A DNA stretch of 5,920 bases from Planctomycetota bacterium (GCA_017885385.1 JAFNGF010000278.1:141-6060), one strand, 5' to 3'; positions 1-5,641 are shown, counted from the stretch's first letter. Numbers and translations are program-made. The notes: generated by a model from the sequence alone, not told the origin.

Positions 1-1619
1 GCCGAATCTTGCGCGTCGGGCGGCTGGCCGGCTTCCCATTGTTCGCACATTCCATCCGGTCTGACCTGTAGAATTCCTATATCGCGGAAAAAACTCAGTT
101 TTGTCACTGCATGAGCTACCAGAGCCGCCGTAAGGCTATTTTGCGCCCTAAGTAACGCATCCTGAGAGTCCAGCCAGTCTCGGGTTGTAACGCGTCCGGC
201 CTGCAGCAACATCGTTGTGCTCTGAACCCTTTCCTTGGCTAACTCCAAGCTTATTTGCTGAGTGCGGTAAGATTCTGCTTCCTCCCGTAGCGTGCGGTAA
301 GCGTCGCGGACGCCCAGTTTTACCTGGTCCACATAGTTCTCGTGCTCCCGCTGTCGTTGCGTCAAGGCTATCACGGATTCTCGGTACGCGTTGCGTTCGG
401 CCTTTCGCTCAAAGGGCAAATCCGCTTCCAGACCCAGTGTGTAAGTACCGCGCTGGAATTCCAGCCTCCGGTATTCAGTCGTTCCGGGAGAAGTAACGTT
501 GGCGCTTCCAATCAGATTTAGCTCCGCGCCGAGATTGTCAGCCGCTACCACGACTTTGCGCTCGGCGTCATCGACCGCATCCCTGCTGTTGGCCAGGTCC
601 AAACGCTGCGCCAGCGCCGTTTCAACGGCTGTCTCCGGCGTATAATTAGGCTCAGTCACGCCGGTTTTTCTTAGCACGTCCAGCTCGTTCTGGTCCAACA
701 CGACCTCGGCATCCGTTGGCAAAGACAGCATGATCTTGAAGTCATCGAGCTGGAACTCATATCTCTGCTGGCTCCGCAGAAGGTTATCCCGGGCAGTTAA
801 TTCGGACTGCTTGGCCTGGTCTACCTCGAATGGAGGTTTACGACCGGCTTGGGCCTCCATCGCTACACGCTCACTTGAATCCACCCTGCTTTTGTAGTCA
901 TTCTCAGCGTTGGTCACTTCATCTTTTCGCTGCAGAACGCGGTAGTAGGCATCGATAATCGAGACTACAAAACTCTGGCGATAACGGCTGAATGAGCGTA
1001 TCTGATATAGTGCATTGCGCTCGGCCTGAGTCAGATTCTCTTGGACTATTTTTCGGCCGCTTCCTCGCAACAACGGCTGGGTCACCTGGGCACTGAGAAA
1101 CGACCTCATTGTGGTTCGGGGGTCGCCGGTTAGAAACTGTGCCCAATCTAAGGCGATATTGGCGCTGACCGCGGCGCCATCTGCTAACAACTGGTTAAAG
1201 CCTGTTGAAGCATTATAGCTCACGCTCCTATCCTGGCTGTCCCTAAGAAAGCTGGCATCGATAGTTCCAAACCATTGCCGGGCGAACCGGTGGCGGGCCA
1301 GAGTCAAATCCAGTGCCGTCAGATAGAGCTGCTCTTTTTGCTGCTGGTATTCCCGATTACGGGCGGTAGCCGTAGACACCGCCTCGGCAAGACTTATAAC
1401 GTGTGACGGCAGCACAACTTTGTCGACCTGGATATCATTTGGCGAGGGCGGAACGTCGCTAATTGTGTAGTTCACTTTTTGACCAAAGTCGGCCTTCCAC
1501 TTGCCATTGATTATTTCATACACTTCTTTATCAGCCTCTGCTTTATAATGCTCAGGGCTACAGCCGGCTGTAATAAGCAGAGCCAAACAGATACACCGTC
1601 CACACACAGATTGCTTCAT
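1..1619 (-). CDS. TolC-family outer membrane efflux lipoprotein (C-terminus beyond the left edge)
   Basis: The minus strand stays open from an ATG at 1619 to the left edge, giving 539 codons with no stop, so the gene is partial at its 3' end. The first 20 residues form a lipoprotein signal: a short basic start, a hydrophobic stretch, then LLITAGC with Cys20 as the predicted lipidated residue. Two TolC-like (OEP) repeats follow. The first spans about residues 75-301, with an amphipathic opening SLAEAVSTATARNREYQ, the motif TQPLLRGSG near residue 180, and a close DDFKIMLSLP. The second spans about 328-515, with ALAQRLDLANSRDAVDDAER and an end near SFFRDIGIL. This is the usual duplicated helical-barrel layout, so the protein should form the outer-membrane channel of a tripartite exporter. 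Partner genes, if adjacent, would lie beyond the left edge. OMF proteins are usually about 450-550 residues, so little is missing. The ribosome site is weak (TAGG about 10 bases before ATG). A poor promoter candidate (TTGCCA, 18 bases, ATATTT) lies at 1684-1655. The exported substrate cannot be inferred. Confidence 0.93.
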   Translation of the reverse strand, partial: MKQSVCGRCICLALLITAGCSPEHYKAEADKEVYEIINGKWKADFGQKVNYTISDVPPSPNDIQVDKVVLPSHVISLAEAVSTATARNREYQQQKEQLYLTALDLTLARHRFARQWFGTIDASFLRDSQDRSVSYNASTGFNQLLADGAAVSANIALDWAQFLTGDPRTTMRSFLSAQVTQPLLRGSGRKIVQENLTQAERNALYQIRSFSRYRQSFVVSIIDAYYRVLQRKDEVTNAENDYKSRVDSSERVAMEAQAGRKPPFEVDQAKQSELTARDNLLRSQQRYEFQLDDFKIMLSLPTDAEVVLDQNELDVLRKTGVTEPNYTPETAVETALAQRLDLANSRDAVDDAERKVVVAADNLGAELNLIGSANVTSPGTTEYRRLEFQRGTYTLGLEADLPFERKAERNAYRESVIALTQRQREHENYVDQVKLGVRDAYRTLREEAESYRTQQISLELAKERVQSTTMLLQAGRVTTRDWLDSQDALLRAQNSLTAALVAHAVTKLSFFRDIGILQVRPDGMCEQWEAGQPPDAQDS

Positions 1620-1692
1620 TAATCGTGACCTACAAGATATACTCTGTCATTTGAAAATATCACCCTGCCACGTATTTCTGGCAAACTTGGTT

Positions 1693-1706
1693 TTATTGTA
1701 CAATAA
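1693..1706. promoter_or_regulatory. 14-bp perfect palindrome, possible operator
   Basis: TTATTGTACAATAA reads identically on both strands. It ends 74 bases before the ATG of the TolC-like gene and just upstream of the only promoter candidate for that gene. Perfect AT-rich palindromes of this length are typical of dimeric repressor sites (MarR- and TetR-type regulators often control efflux genes). The operator role is inference; no regulator gene lies in the window. Confidence 0.4.
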
Positions 1707-1726
1707 CCGTTCGCAAAAGAAAAGAC

Positions 1727-1759
1727 AAAAACCGCTCCAGCACCGGTAAACGGCAGCGG
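1727..1759 (-). terminator. Possible intrinsic terminator or attenuator reading toward the TolC-like gene
   Basis: On the minus strand CCGCT (1759-1755) pairs with AGCGG (1736-1732), with an inner GCCG/CGGT pairing and a 5-base bulge. T5 (1731-1727) follows immediately and more T-rich sequence comes after it. The hairpin-plus-T form fits an intrinsic terminator, but no gene lies upstream on this strand. It would act either on a short untranslated transcript or as an attenuator in a long leader of the TolC-like gene. Confidence 0.38.
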
Positions 1760-1850
1760 CTATAAGAATTCGTCGCAAGTTTTACCCTCGACCAGTCAAT
1801 ATAATCGTCAAAGTCAGCAATTCTGCACCTGAATCTATCATTACGTTTTT

Positions 1851-1883
1851 GGACCGCAGCCGCGGATCCCTGTTTTACTTTTT
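1851..1883 (+). terminator. Bulged hairpin with T-rich tail, possible plus-strand terminator
   Basis: GGACCGC (1851-1857) pairs with GCGGATCC (1862-1869) through a 4-base loop and one bulged base. The sequence CTGTTTTACTTTTT follows on the plus strand. It resembles an intrinsic terminator placed ahead of the promoter at 1962-1990, so it could insulate that gene from upstream transcription. The T tract begins three bases after the stem and is interrupted, so this is only a moderate candidate. Confidence 0.35.
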
Positions 1884-1961
1884 GACGCTTCTGGGGCACG
1901 GATTATTGCACAAACCCATAAGGGCCGCGACTGCATCGGCCATCATAAACCATGCCGATAA

Positions 1962-1990
1962 TTGACACAGTCCCCCTGAAGTATTATAAT
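1962..1990 (+). promoter_or_regulatory. Perfect consensus sigma-70 promoter of the two-TM protein gene
   Basis: TTGACA (1962-1967) and TATAAT (1985-1990) are separated by exactly 17 bases, so both hexamers and the spacer match the housekeeping consensus. Transcription should begin near 1997, giving a leader of about 38 bases before the ATG at 2035. This argues against the in-frame GTG at 2002 as the start, because it would lie only about five bases into the message. Confidence 0.85.
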
Positions 1991-2022
1991 ATCCTGCAGG
2001 CGTGGGCAATGACCTCGCTGTG

Positions 2023-2029
2023 AAAGGAA
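2023..2029 (+). promoter_or_regulatory. Ribosome binding site that decides the start at 2035
   Basis: AAAGGAA ends five bases before the ATG at 2035, at good spacing. The alternative GTG at 2002 has no comparable site. Together with the promoter position this supports 2035. Confidence 0.75.
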
Positions 2030-2034
2030 AGCCT

Positions 2035-3006
2035 ATGGACCTGCAAGGCGACAGCTTCTTACGGCGATTCAAATGGCACATCACCATTGTCGCCAGCGCG
2101 TTGGCAATCGTGTTCCTGCTGGCGTTTTTCACCAACACCTTCCAAACATCTGAAACCGTGCGGCATCTGGTATGGCTGCTCGGTGCTTTGGTCTTTCTGG
2201 CGGCGCTGCTGGCTACGCTTTCACGCGTGTCCAAAATAGCGGAAACACTGCGAGACAACAGCTCGAAGTTTCAGGACGCGACCAGGGCGCTGGAGAAGAT
2301 CGGTGCGGGGCTGGCGCAAATCAATCAGACCGCGCATATCAGCGAGGTAGCCAAGACTATCGCGTTCCGTGAGGCGGACAAGCAATCTCTCAGGGAGGCT
2401 GTTTTCGAAAAGCTCCAGCAGCAGGACTTTGACTCGGCTTATGATATGATCAATGAGATTGCCAGCCGACAGGAATACGAAGAATTAGCTCAGCAGCTGC
2501 AGACTCAAGCGGACCGGTACCGTAACGCCACCGATCAGGAGCGTATGAATCAGACCATCGCGCATATCGAACAGCTGCTGGATGAGTGCCTTTGGATTAA
2601 GGCAAGCGCTCAGATCGAAGAGCTGATCAAGGCTCATCCCAGCTCCGACCGGGCCAGAGCAATACGGCAAAAACTGCTCGAAAAGAAGGAGATGCGAAAA
2701 AGAACCCTCCTGGCCGCCTGGGACGATGCCGTGAAACGCCAGGAGACCGACCGCAGCCTGGAAATTCTCAAAGAGCTTGACCTCTATCTGACTCCCAACG
2801 AGGGATTGGCTCTGCAGGAGGCGGCAAGGGACGCCTTCAGAACGAAACTGCACAATCTGGGCGTGCAGTTTTCCATCGCTGTAACAGAAAAGCGGTGGGA
2901 GCAAGCCGTTCAGGCAGGCGAGCAGATCGTTCGCGATTTTCCAAATAGCAAAATGGCTGAGGAGATCCAGGAGAAGATCAGCGTCTTGAGAGAGAAGGTG
3001 CAATAG
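2035..3006 (+). CDS. Uncharacterised two-TM membrane protein with a cytoplasmic helical-repeat (TPR-like) domain
   Basis: The protein has 323 residues from the ATG chosen by its ribosome site and promoter. A basic start (LRRFKWH) precedes transmembrane helix 1 (about 16-33), a short polar loop, and helix 2 (about 44-62). SRVSK follows, so the positive-inside rule puts both ends in the cytoplasm. Residues 63-100 look like a coiled coil. From about 105 to the end there are helix pairs resembling TPR-type repeats: QDFDSAYDMINEIASR near 130, a second around QIEELIKAHPSSDRARAI, a third around SLEILKELDLYLTPNEG, and a C-terminal one, EKRWEQAVQAGEQIVRDFPN. I see no catalytic motif and cannot name the family. 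By form it is a membrane-anchored scaffold or adaptor, which is inference. The gene has its own strong promoter and converges with the DUF2617 gene 26 bases away, so it is a single-gene unit. Confidence 0.85.
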   Translation: MDLQGDSFLRRFKWHITIVASALAIVFLLAFFTNTFQTSETVRHLVWLLGALVFLAALLATLSRVSKIAETLRDNSSKFQDATRALEKIGAGLAQINQTAHISEVAKTIAFREADKQSLREAVFEKLQQQDFDSAYDMINEIASRQEYEELAQQLQTQADRYRNATDQERMNQTIAHIEQLLDECLWIKASAQIEELIKAHPSSDRARAIRQKLLEKKEMRKRTLLAAWDDAVKRQETDRSLEILKELDLYLTPNEGLALQEAARDAFRTKLHNLGVQFSIAVTEKRWEQAVQAGEQIVRDFPNSKMAEEIQEKISVLREKVQ

Positions 3007-3032
3007 CAACACATTCGTTCGATACCGCAAGC

Positions 3033-3578
3033 TTACTGAACATCGAACAAAGATTGGGTCTTAACCATCGTCACCTGATCCGGATAAGCCGCAAAGGTGT
3101 GAATGTGCAGCTCGGTGCGTCTGGCCTCGAAGTCGATGTAGCAGAAAGGTTGTAGACTTCCAACTTCAAGATCGGGAAATTTGACAAACACGCCCCGGTT
3201 TCGAGCGAAACGCTCCAGATCAATATGGCTCTGGCGATAGAGATTCGGACTCATTTTCTCCACTTGGAAGTCAGTCATGTAGCTTACGCCTCGGCTCAAA
3301 GTGCACTTGTGAGTGCGGGGGCCGCGGAACTGAAAACGCTCAAGCAAACCTCGGTGCGGCAGCAATTGACCGGGCGTGCTGATAACCTCGCTGAGACACA
3401 CATCGCCTGCGAAGACGCTAACAACGTGTGTGCAGCCGGTAACCCAGATCAGAGCCTCGTACTTTTCGGTCTTCAACTGTCGACTGGCATAAATTTGGAA
3501 AAGCTCTGGGTGCACAGGCCTCTGAAAAAGGCTGAACGTGAGCTGGTCGATAGCTACATTGATTTGCGGCGATTCCAT
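3033..3578 (-). CDS. DUF2617 family protein
   Basis: The protein has 181 residues from the ATG at 3578. The open frame extends upstream to a TTG at 3653, but that lies upstream of a good promoter (3619-3647), and AGGG sits nine bases before the ATG at 3578, so 3578 is preferred. The features match the DUF2617 pattern as I recall it: FSLFQRPVHPELFQIY near the start, a central LPHRGLLERFQFRG, an RGVSYMTDFQVEKMSPNLY stretch, then SLQPFCYIDFEARR, and the ending FAAYPDQVTMVKTQSLFDVQ. There is no signal peptide or transmembrane segment, so it is probably a cytoplasmic soluble protein. The family has no known function and I recall it chiefly from Planctomycetota. The promoter suggests the gene is transcribed alone. 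Codons and length look normal, with no sign of decay. The long plus-strand frame opposite is a shadow. Confidence 0.82.
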   Translation of the reverse strand: MESPQINVAIDQLTFSLFQRPVHPELFQIYASRQLKTEKYEALIWVTGCTHVVSVFAGDVCLSEVISTPGQLLPHRGLLERFQFRGPRTHKCTLSRGVSYMTDFQVEKMSPNLYRQSHIDLERFARNRGVFVKFPDLEVGSLQPFCYIDFEARRTELHIHTFAAYPDQVTMVKTQSLFDVQ

Positions 3579-3618
3579 AACCAAAGACCCTGAAAACGCA
3601 GAACCCAAATTTCCAGTT

Positions 3619-3647
3619 ATTATACAAAAACCGACGTCTTTATTCAA
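3619..3647 (-). promoter_or_regulatory. Sigma-70 promoter of the DUF2617 gene
   Basis: Read on the minus strand, TTGAAT (3647-3642) and TATAAT (3624-3619) are separated by 17 bases. The -10 box is perfect and the -35 box matches four of six positions. Transcription would begin near 3612, leaving about 34 bases of leader before the ATG at 3578. This placement excludes the upstream TTG at 3653 as the start. Confidence 0.75.
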
Positions 3648-3780
3648 GCGCAATATTAGTACTGAGAATGCGTATTATGGTGCTTATGGGACGAATATTT
3701 TGCAAGCACCGCAGCGTTAAAGACTAAGAGCCGCAGAATTTTTTTTGAAAAACTTCGAAAAATTGCACTGCCCCGTGTTT

Positions 3781-4698
3781 TCAATACTGAAAAAAGGTCG
3801 CGTTGATTAAAGTCGCCATAATATCGTAAAAGGCATGTGTTCCGGCTGTAATTCCGAAACCGCGAACTGCAAATAGAAGCGCGAAGTAGACCCCGGCAAT
3901 GGTCCGAAAGCTAAACTCCCTCCAGCTGAACGGCGAGCTTGACGCAAACTGCCCGTTAACGAAAATTATGTGGTGATGCGCGCTGAATAAGGCAGCCGAA
4001 ACAAGGACTGAAAGTGTGATCGAACCACTATGGCTAAGCCCCATCAAGTCCTGAAGCAGAATCATCAATAAGCACATCAAAATCAGCCGAAAAATCAACT
4101 CTTCATATATGCCCGCTCCTATGCCCGTGACCACATCCGCCAGTAAAGACTTGCTGCCCGGTTCACCGTCTTTGGTTGCCGCCGCCATGGGCGATGTTGC
4201 GCCGCCGACTGCAGCAGGCCATCCCGCCAGTGTCTCCGCTTGCGTATGCACCGTCGCATAGCCCGGCTCTACAACCTTGCCTGTCGGGTCTGCCGCCCCG
4301 CTCAAGAACAAGCTGAGCACGATCAAAGGAACCGCCAGCAAGATGCACTCGACCATCATTGGTCCGAAGTCGGCAGCACAAAATTGCCACGGCTTGCGTG
4401 ACGCCAACTGCAGCCCAAGCAAGATCACTACCACCGCCACCGGAGGCGCCGCCCAGGCCAGCTTAGTGTCGAGTCCGAGATATTTATCGAGAAAGCTCTG
4501 CAGCCAGATGAACGCTACTACCCGGTCCTGCGTTCGGCTCAGCGCATCGGTAGTGCTCAAAATCGTTCCCATCTCGTAGAAGACTATGAACGGCAGCAGA
4601 AAGAGCATCGCGTAAATCGGCCGGCTCGTCCGCTCCAGATAGGAATCCTGTGCAAAGTTGAACAGTTGACTCGTATTGTATTTGAATCTGCTTGCCAT
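3781..4698 (-). CDS. CPBP family intramembrane metalloprotease (CAAX/Rce1-like)
   Basis: The protein has 305 residues from the ATG at 4698. An in-frame TTG at 4758 would add 20 residues; neither start has a clear ribosome site. It is strongly hydrophobic, with likely membrane helices near residues 28-47, 83-99, 112-133, 203-220, 228-246 and 266-282. The conserved CPBP (ABI/Rce1) motifs are present: EE at 199-200 with R204 in IYEELIFRL, F238 and H242 in FSAHHH, and H288 in HAFYD. The two Glu and two His residues are the expected metal and catalytic set. The last motif ends in Asp292 where Asn is common. A Gly/Ala/Pro-rich, non-membrane insert (about 134-185) lies before the catalytic motif. 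Bacterial members cleave membrane or prenylated-type substrates, or process peptides, and the substrate here is unknown. The gene is divergent from the glycosylase and probably has its own promoter. Confidence 0.88.
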   Translation of the reverse strand: MASRFKYNTSQLFNFAQDSYLERTSRPIYAMLFLLPFIVFYEMGTILSTTDALSRTQDRVVAFIWLQSFLDKYLGLDTKLAWAAPPVAVVVILLGLQLASRKPWQFCAADFGPMMVECILLAVPLIVLSLFLSGAADPTGKVVEPGYATVHTQAETLAGWPAAVGGATSPMAAATKDGEPGSKSLLADVVTGIGAGIYEELIFRLILMCLLMILLQDLMGLSHSGSITLSVLVSAALFSAHHHIIFVNGQFASSSPFSWREFSFRTIAGVYFALLFAVRGFGITAGTHAFYDIMATLINATFFQY

Positions 4699-4750
4699 GC
4701 CTGTGTGTCGCGCTGTCAAGGGCCATTGTCTTGAGCGCGACGCGGTATCT

Positions 4751-4765
4751 GTCGCCAAAGGCGAC
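4751..4765. repeat. Short perfect hairpin in the CPBP gene leader
   Basis: GTCGCC-AAA-GGCGAC forms a 6-bp stem with a 3-base loop. It lies in the predicted 5' leader of the CPBP gene and covers the alternative TTG start at 4758. If it forms in the message it would hide that TTG, favouring the ATG at 4698, or it could modulate translation. Confidence 0.45.
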
Positions 4766-4807
4766 GAACTTTTGCCCTTCTTACTCTGGGATTTCCAGCT
4801 TGCTCAA

Positions 4808-4836
4808 AGTTTACTTTAACTGAGCTAAGATTACAA
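4808..4836 (-). promoter_or_regulatory. Probable promoter of the CPBP protease gene
   Basis: On the minus strand TTGTAA (4836-4831) and TAAACT (4813-4808) are 17 bases apart. Each hexamer matches four of six consensus positions. Transcription would start near 4801, giving a leader of about 103 bases before the ATG at 4698, or about 43 before the TTG at 4758. It overlaps the opposite-strand promoter almost completely. Confidence 0.5.
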
Positions 4837-4837
4837 T
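4810..4837 (+). promoter_or_regulatory. Probable promoter of the endonuclease III-like gene
   Basis: TTTACT (4810-4815) and TACAAT (4832-4837) are separated by 16 bases. Transcription would start near 4844, so the in-frame GTG at 4843 would fall at the very end of the message and the ATG at 4876 would have a leader of about 32 bases. Confidence 0.5.
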
Positions 4838-4875
4838 AGGCAGTGAACGTGCTTTTTGTGCCGGCGAATGACACG

Positions 4876-5535
4876 ATGATAACTGAAACGCTGACTCAGA
4901 TCCATCAATCACTTTTCGATCGCTTCGGCCCTCAGCATTGGTGGCCGGGCGATACGCAATTCGAGATAATTGTGGGCGCTATTCTGACGCAGAATACAAA
5001 CTGGGCCAACGTGGAAAAAGCAATCACAAATCTAAAAAAAGCCGGCTATCTGACTCCTGACAAACTGTACCGCCTGGACATTTCGCAGCTTGCTGGGCTC
5101 ATTCGACCCGCCGGTTATTACAATATAAAAGCAAAGCGGCTCAAGAGCTTTCTAAGCTGGCTCTTTGAGAAGTACGATGGCCGGCTCGCAAACCTCCAAG
5201 CCCTCGGCACACCGGAATTGAGAGCCGAGCTATTAGCAGTAAAAGGCGTCGGGCGCAAAACAGCCGATTCAATCTTGCTTTATGCTCTGGCCCGCCCCAT
5301 TTTTGTCGTCGATGCCTACACAGCTCGGATTGCTGTCCGACACGGCTTGATTGACGCCGGCGCCGATTATGAGCGCCTACAAGAATTGTTTCAGTCAAAC
5401 CTGCCGGAGGATGTTCAGCTTTTCAATGAGTACCACGCATTGCTGGTAAGACTTGGCAAACAATTCTGCAAACCGAAAGCCCTGTGCTCCGGCTGCCCTT
5501 TGGAGCACTTGCCGCATACGGTTGAAATCCAATAA
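4876..5535 (+). CDS. Endonuclease III-related HhH-GPD DNA glycosylase (COG2231/MagIII-like)
   Basis: The protein has 219 residues from the ATG at 4876. An in-frame GTG at 4843 would add 11 residues but sits at the predicted transcription start. Near the start, PQHWWPGDTQFE and GAILTQNTNWANVEKAI are the pattern I recall for the COG2231 branch of the endonuclease III superfamily, which includes MagIII-type 3-methyladenine glycosylases. The helix-hairpin-helix is LLAVKGVGRKTADSILLYAL (119-138), with K128 in the position of the Nth catalytic lysine. D146 in VVDAYTAR is the conserved catalytic aspartate. The enzyme should remove damaged bases from DNA in base excision repair; lyase activity and the preferred lesion cannot be told from sequence. 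The C-terminal iron-sulfur motif has C198, C204 and C207, but Pro213 stands where the fourth cysteine is expected. The gene appears monocistronic and is divergent from the CPBP gene. Confidence 0.88.
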   Translation: MITETLTQIHQSLFDRFGPQHWWPGDTQFEIIVGAILTQNTNWANVEKAITNLKKAGYLTPDKLYRLDISQLAGLIRPAGYYNIKAKRLKSFLSWLFEKYDGRLANLQALGTPELRAELLAVKGVGRKTADSILLYALARPIFVVDAYTARIAVRHGLIDAGADYERLQELFQSNLPEDVQLFNEYHALLVRLGKQFCKPKALCSGCPLEHLPHTVEIQ

Positions 5536-5561
5536 CCGTAAACCGTGCAGGATAATGCGAG

Positions 5562-5602
5562 AAAAACAGCAGGGGCCTATTCACCTCTGGCGAATAGGCC
5601 CC
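5562..5602 (-). terminator. Intrinsic terminator between the convergent glycosylase and LamG genes
   Basis: GGGGCCTATTC (5572-5582) pairs perfectly with GAATAGGCCCC (5592-5602), an 11-bp stem with a 9-base loop. On the minus strand a T5 run (5566-5562) follows five bases after the stem, so it best serves the LamG gene. On the plus strand no T run follows, but the strong stem begins 36 bases after the glycosylase stop and may also slow or end that transcript. Confidence 0.72.
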
Positions 5603-5609
5603 GAAACTT

Positions 5610-5632
5610 GTGGTGAGCGCAGTCGAACCCAT
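5610..5632. repeat. REP-like imperfect palindrome
   Basis: GTGGTGAGC and GTCGAACCCAT flank a short centre; the outer GTGGT/ACC(C)A arms pair imperfectly. I recall related GTGAGC...GTCGAACC intergenic palindromes recurring in many bacterial genomes. Only one copy is visible here, so the repeat status is inference. Confidence 0.4.
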
Positions 5633-5641
5633 GATGTTAGA

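Larger units (their letters stand above)
1620..2034. other. Long non-coding region between divergent genes
   Basis: These 415 bases separate the start of the TolC-like gene (minus) from the start of the two-TM protein gene (plus). No convincing coding region lies here; the longest open frame, 1693-1899 on the minus strand, starts at a GTG without a ribosome site and ends inside a palindrome. The region holds a 14-bp palindrome (1693-1706), a terminator-like hairpin for the minus strand (1727-1759), a bulged hairpin followed by T-rich DNA on the plus strand (1851-1883), a distant 7-bp pairing that encloses it (1806-1812 with 1881-1887), and a consensus promoter (1962-1990). This is more structure than a simple divergent promoter region needs. 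Confidence 0.7.

Noticed and set aside
215..496. Plus-strand open frame of 93 codons
   Set aside because: It lies wholly opposite the TolC-like gene, whose protein pattern is unmistakable; the plus-strand translation is low in sense and has no ribosome site.
1693..1899. Minus-strand open frame of 68 codons upstream of the efflux gene
   Set aside because: It starts at a GTG without a ribosome site, its translation shows no recognisable motif, it runs through the terminator-like hairpin, and it ends inside the palindrome.
2002..2034. N-terminal extension of the two-TM protein from a GTG
   Set aside because: It would begin about five bases after the predicted transcription start and lacks a ribosome site, while the ATG at 2035 has a good one.
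3017..3048. Inverted repeat GTTCGAT/ATCGAAC between the convergent two-TM and DUF2617 genes
   Set aside because: A 7-bp stem with an 18-base loop and no T run on either side; it overlaps the DUF2617 stop codon. Too weak to call a terminator.
3225..3593. Plus-strand open frame of 122 codons
   Set aside because: It is antisense to the DUF2617 gene, which has the family pattern, a promoter and a ribosome site on the minus strand.
3679..3710. Inverted repeat GGTGCTT/AAGCACC downstream of the CPBP gene
   Set aside because: The 7-bp stem has an 18-base loop and no following T run on the minus strand; it may be chance and cannot be supported as a terminator.
4843..4875. N-terminal extension of the glycosylase from a GTG
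   Set aside because: The GTG coincides with the predicted transcription start, and the recognisable family sequence begins only after the ATG at 4876. The weak ribosome site at 4876 leaves some doubt.
5610..5640. tRNA-like 3' end on the minus strand (GGTTCGAC followed by CACCA-like bases)
   Set aside because: The TTCGA and CACCA resemblance is superficial; no acceptor, anticodon or D arm can be built upstream.
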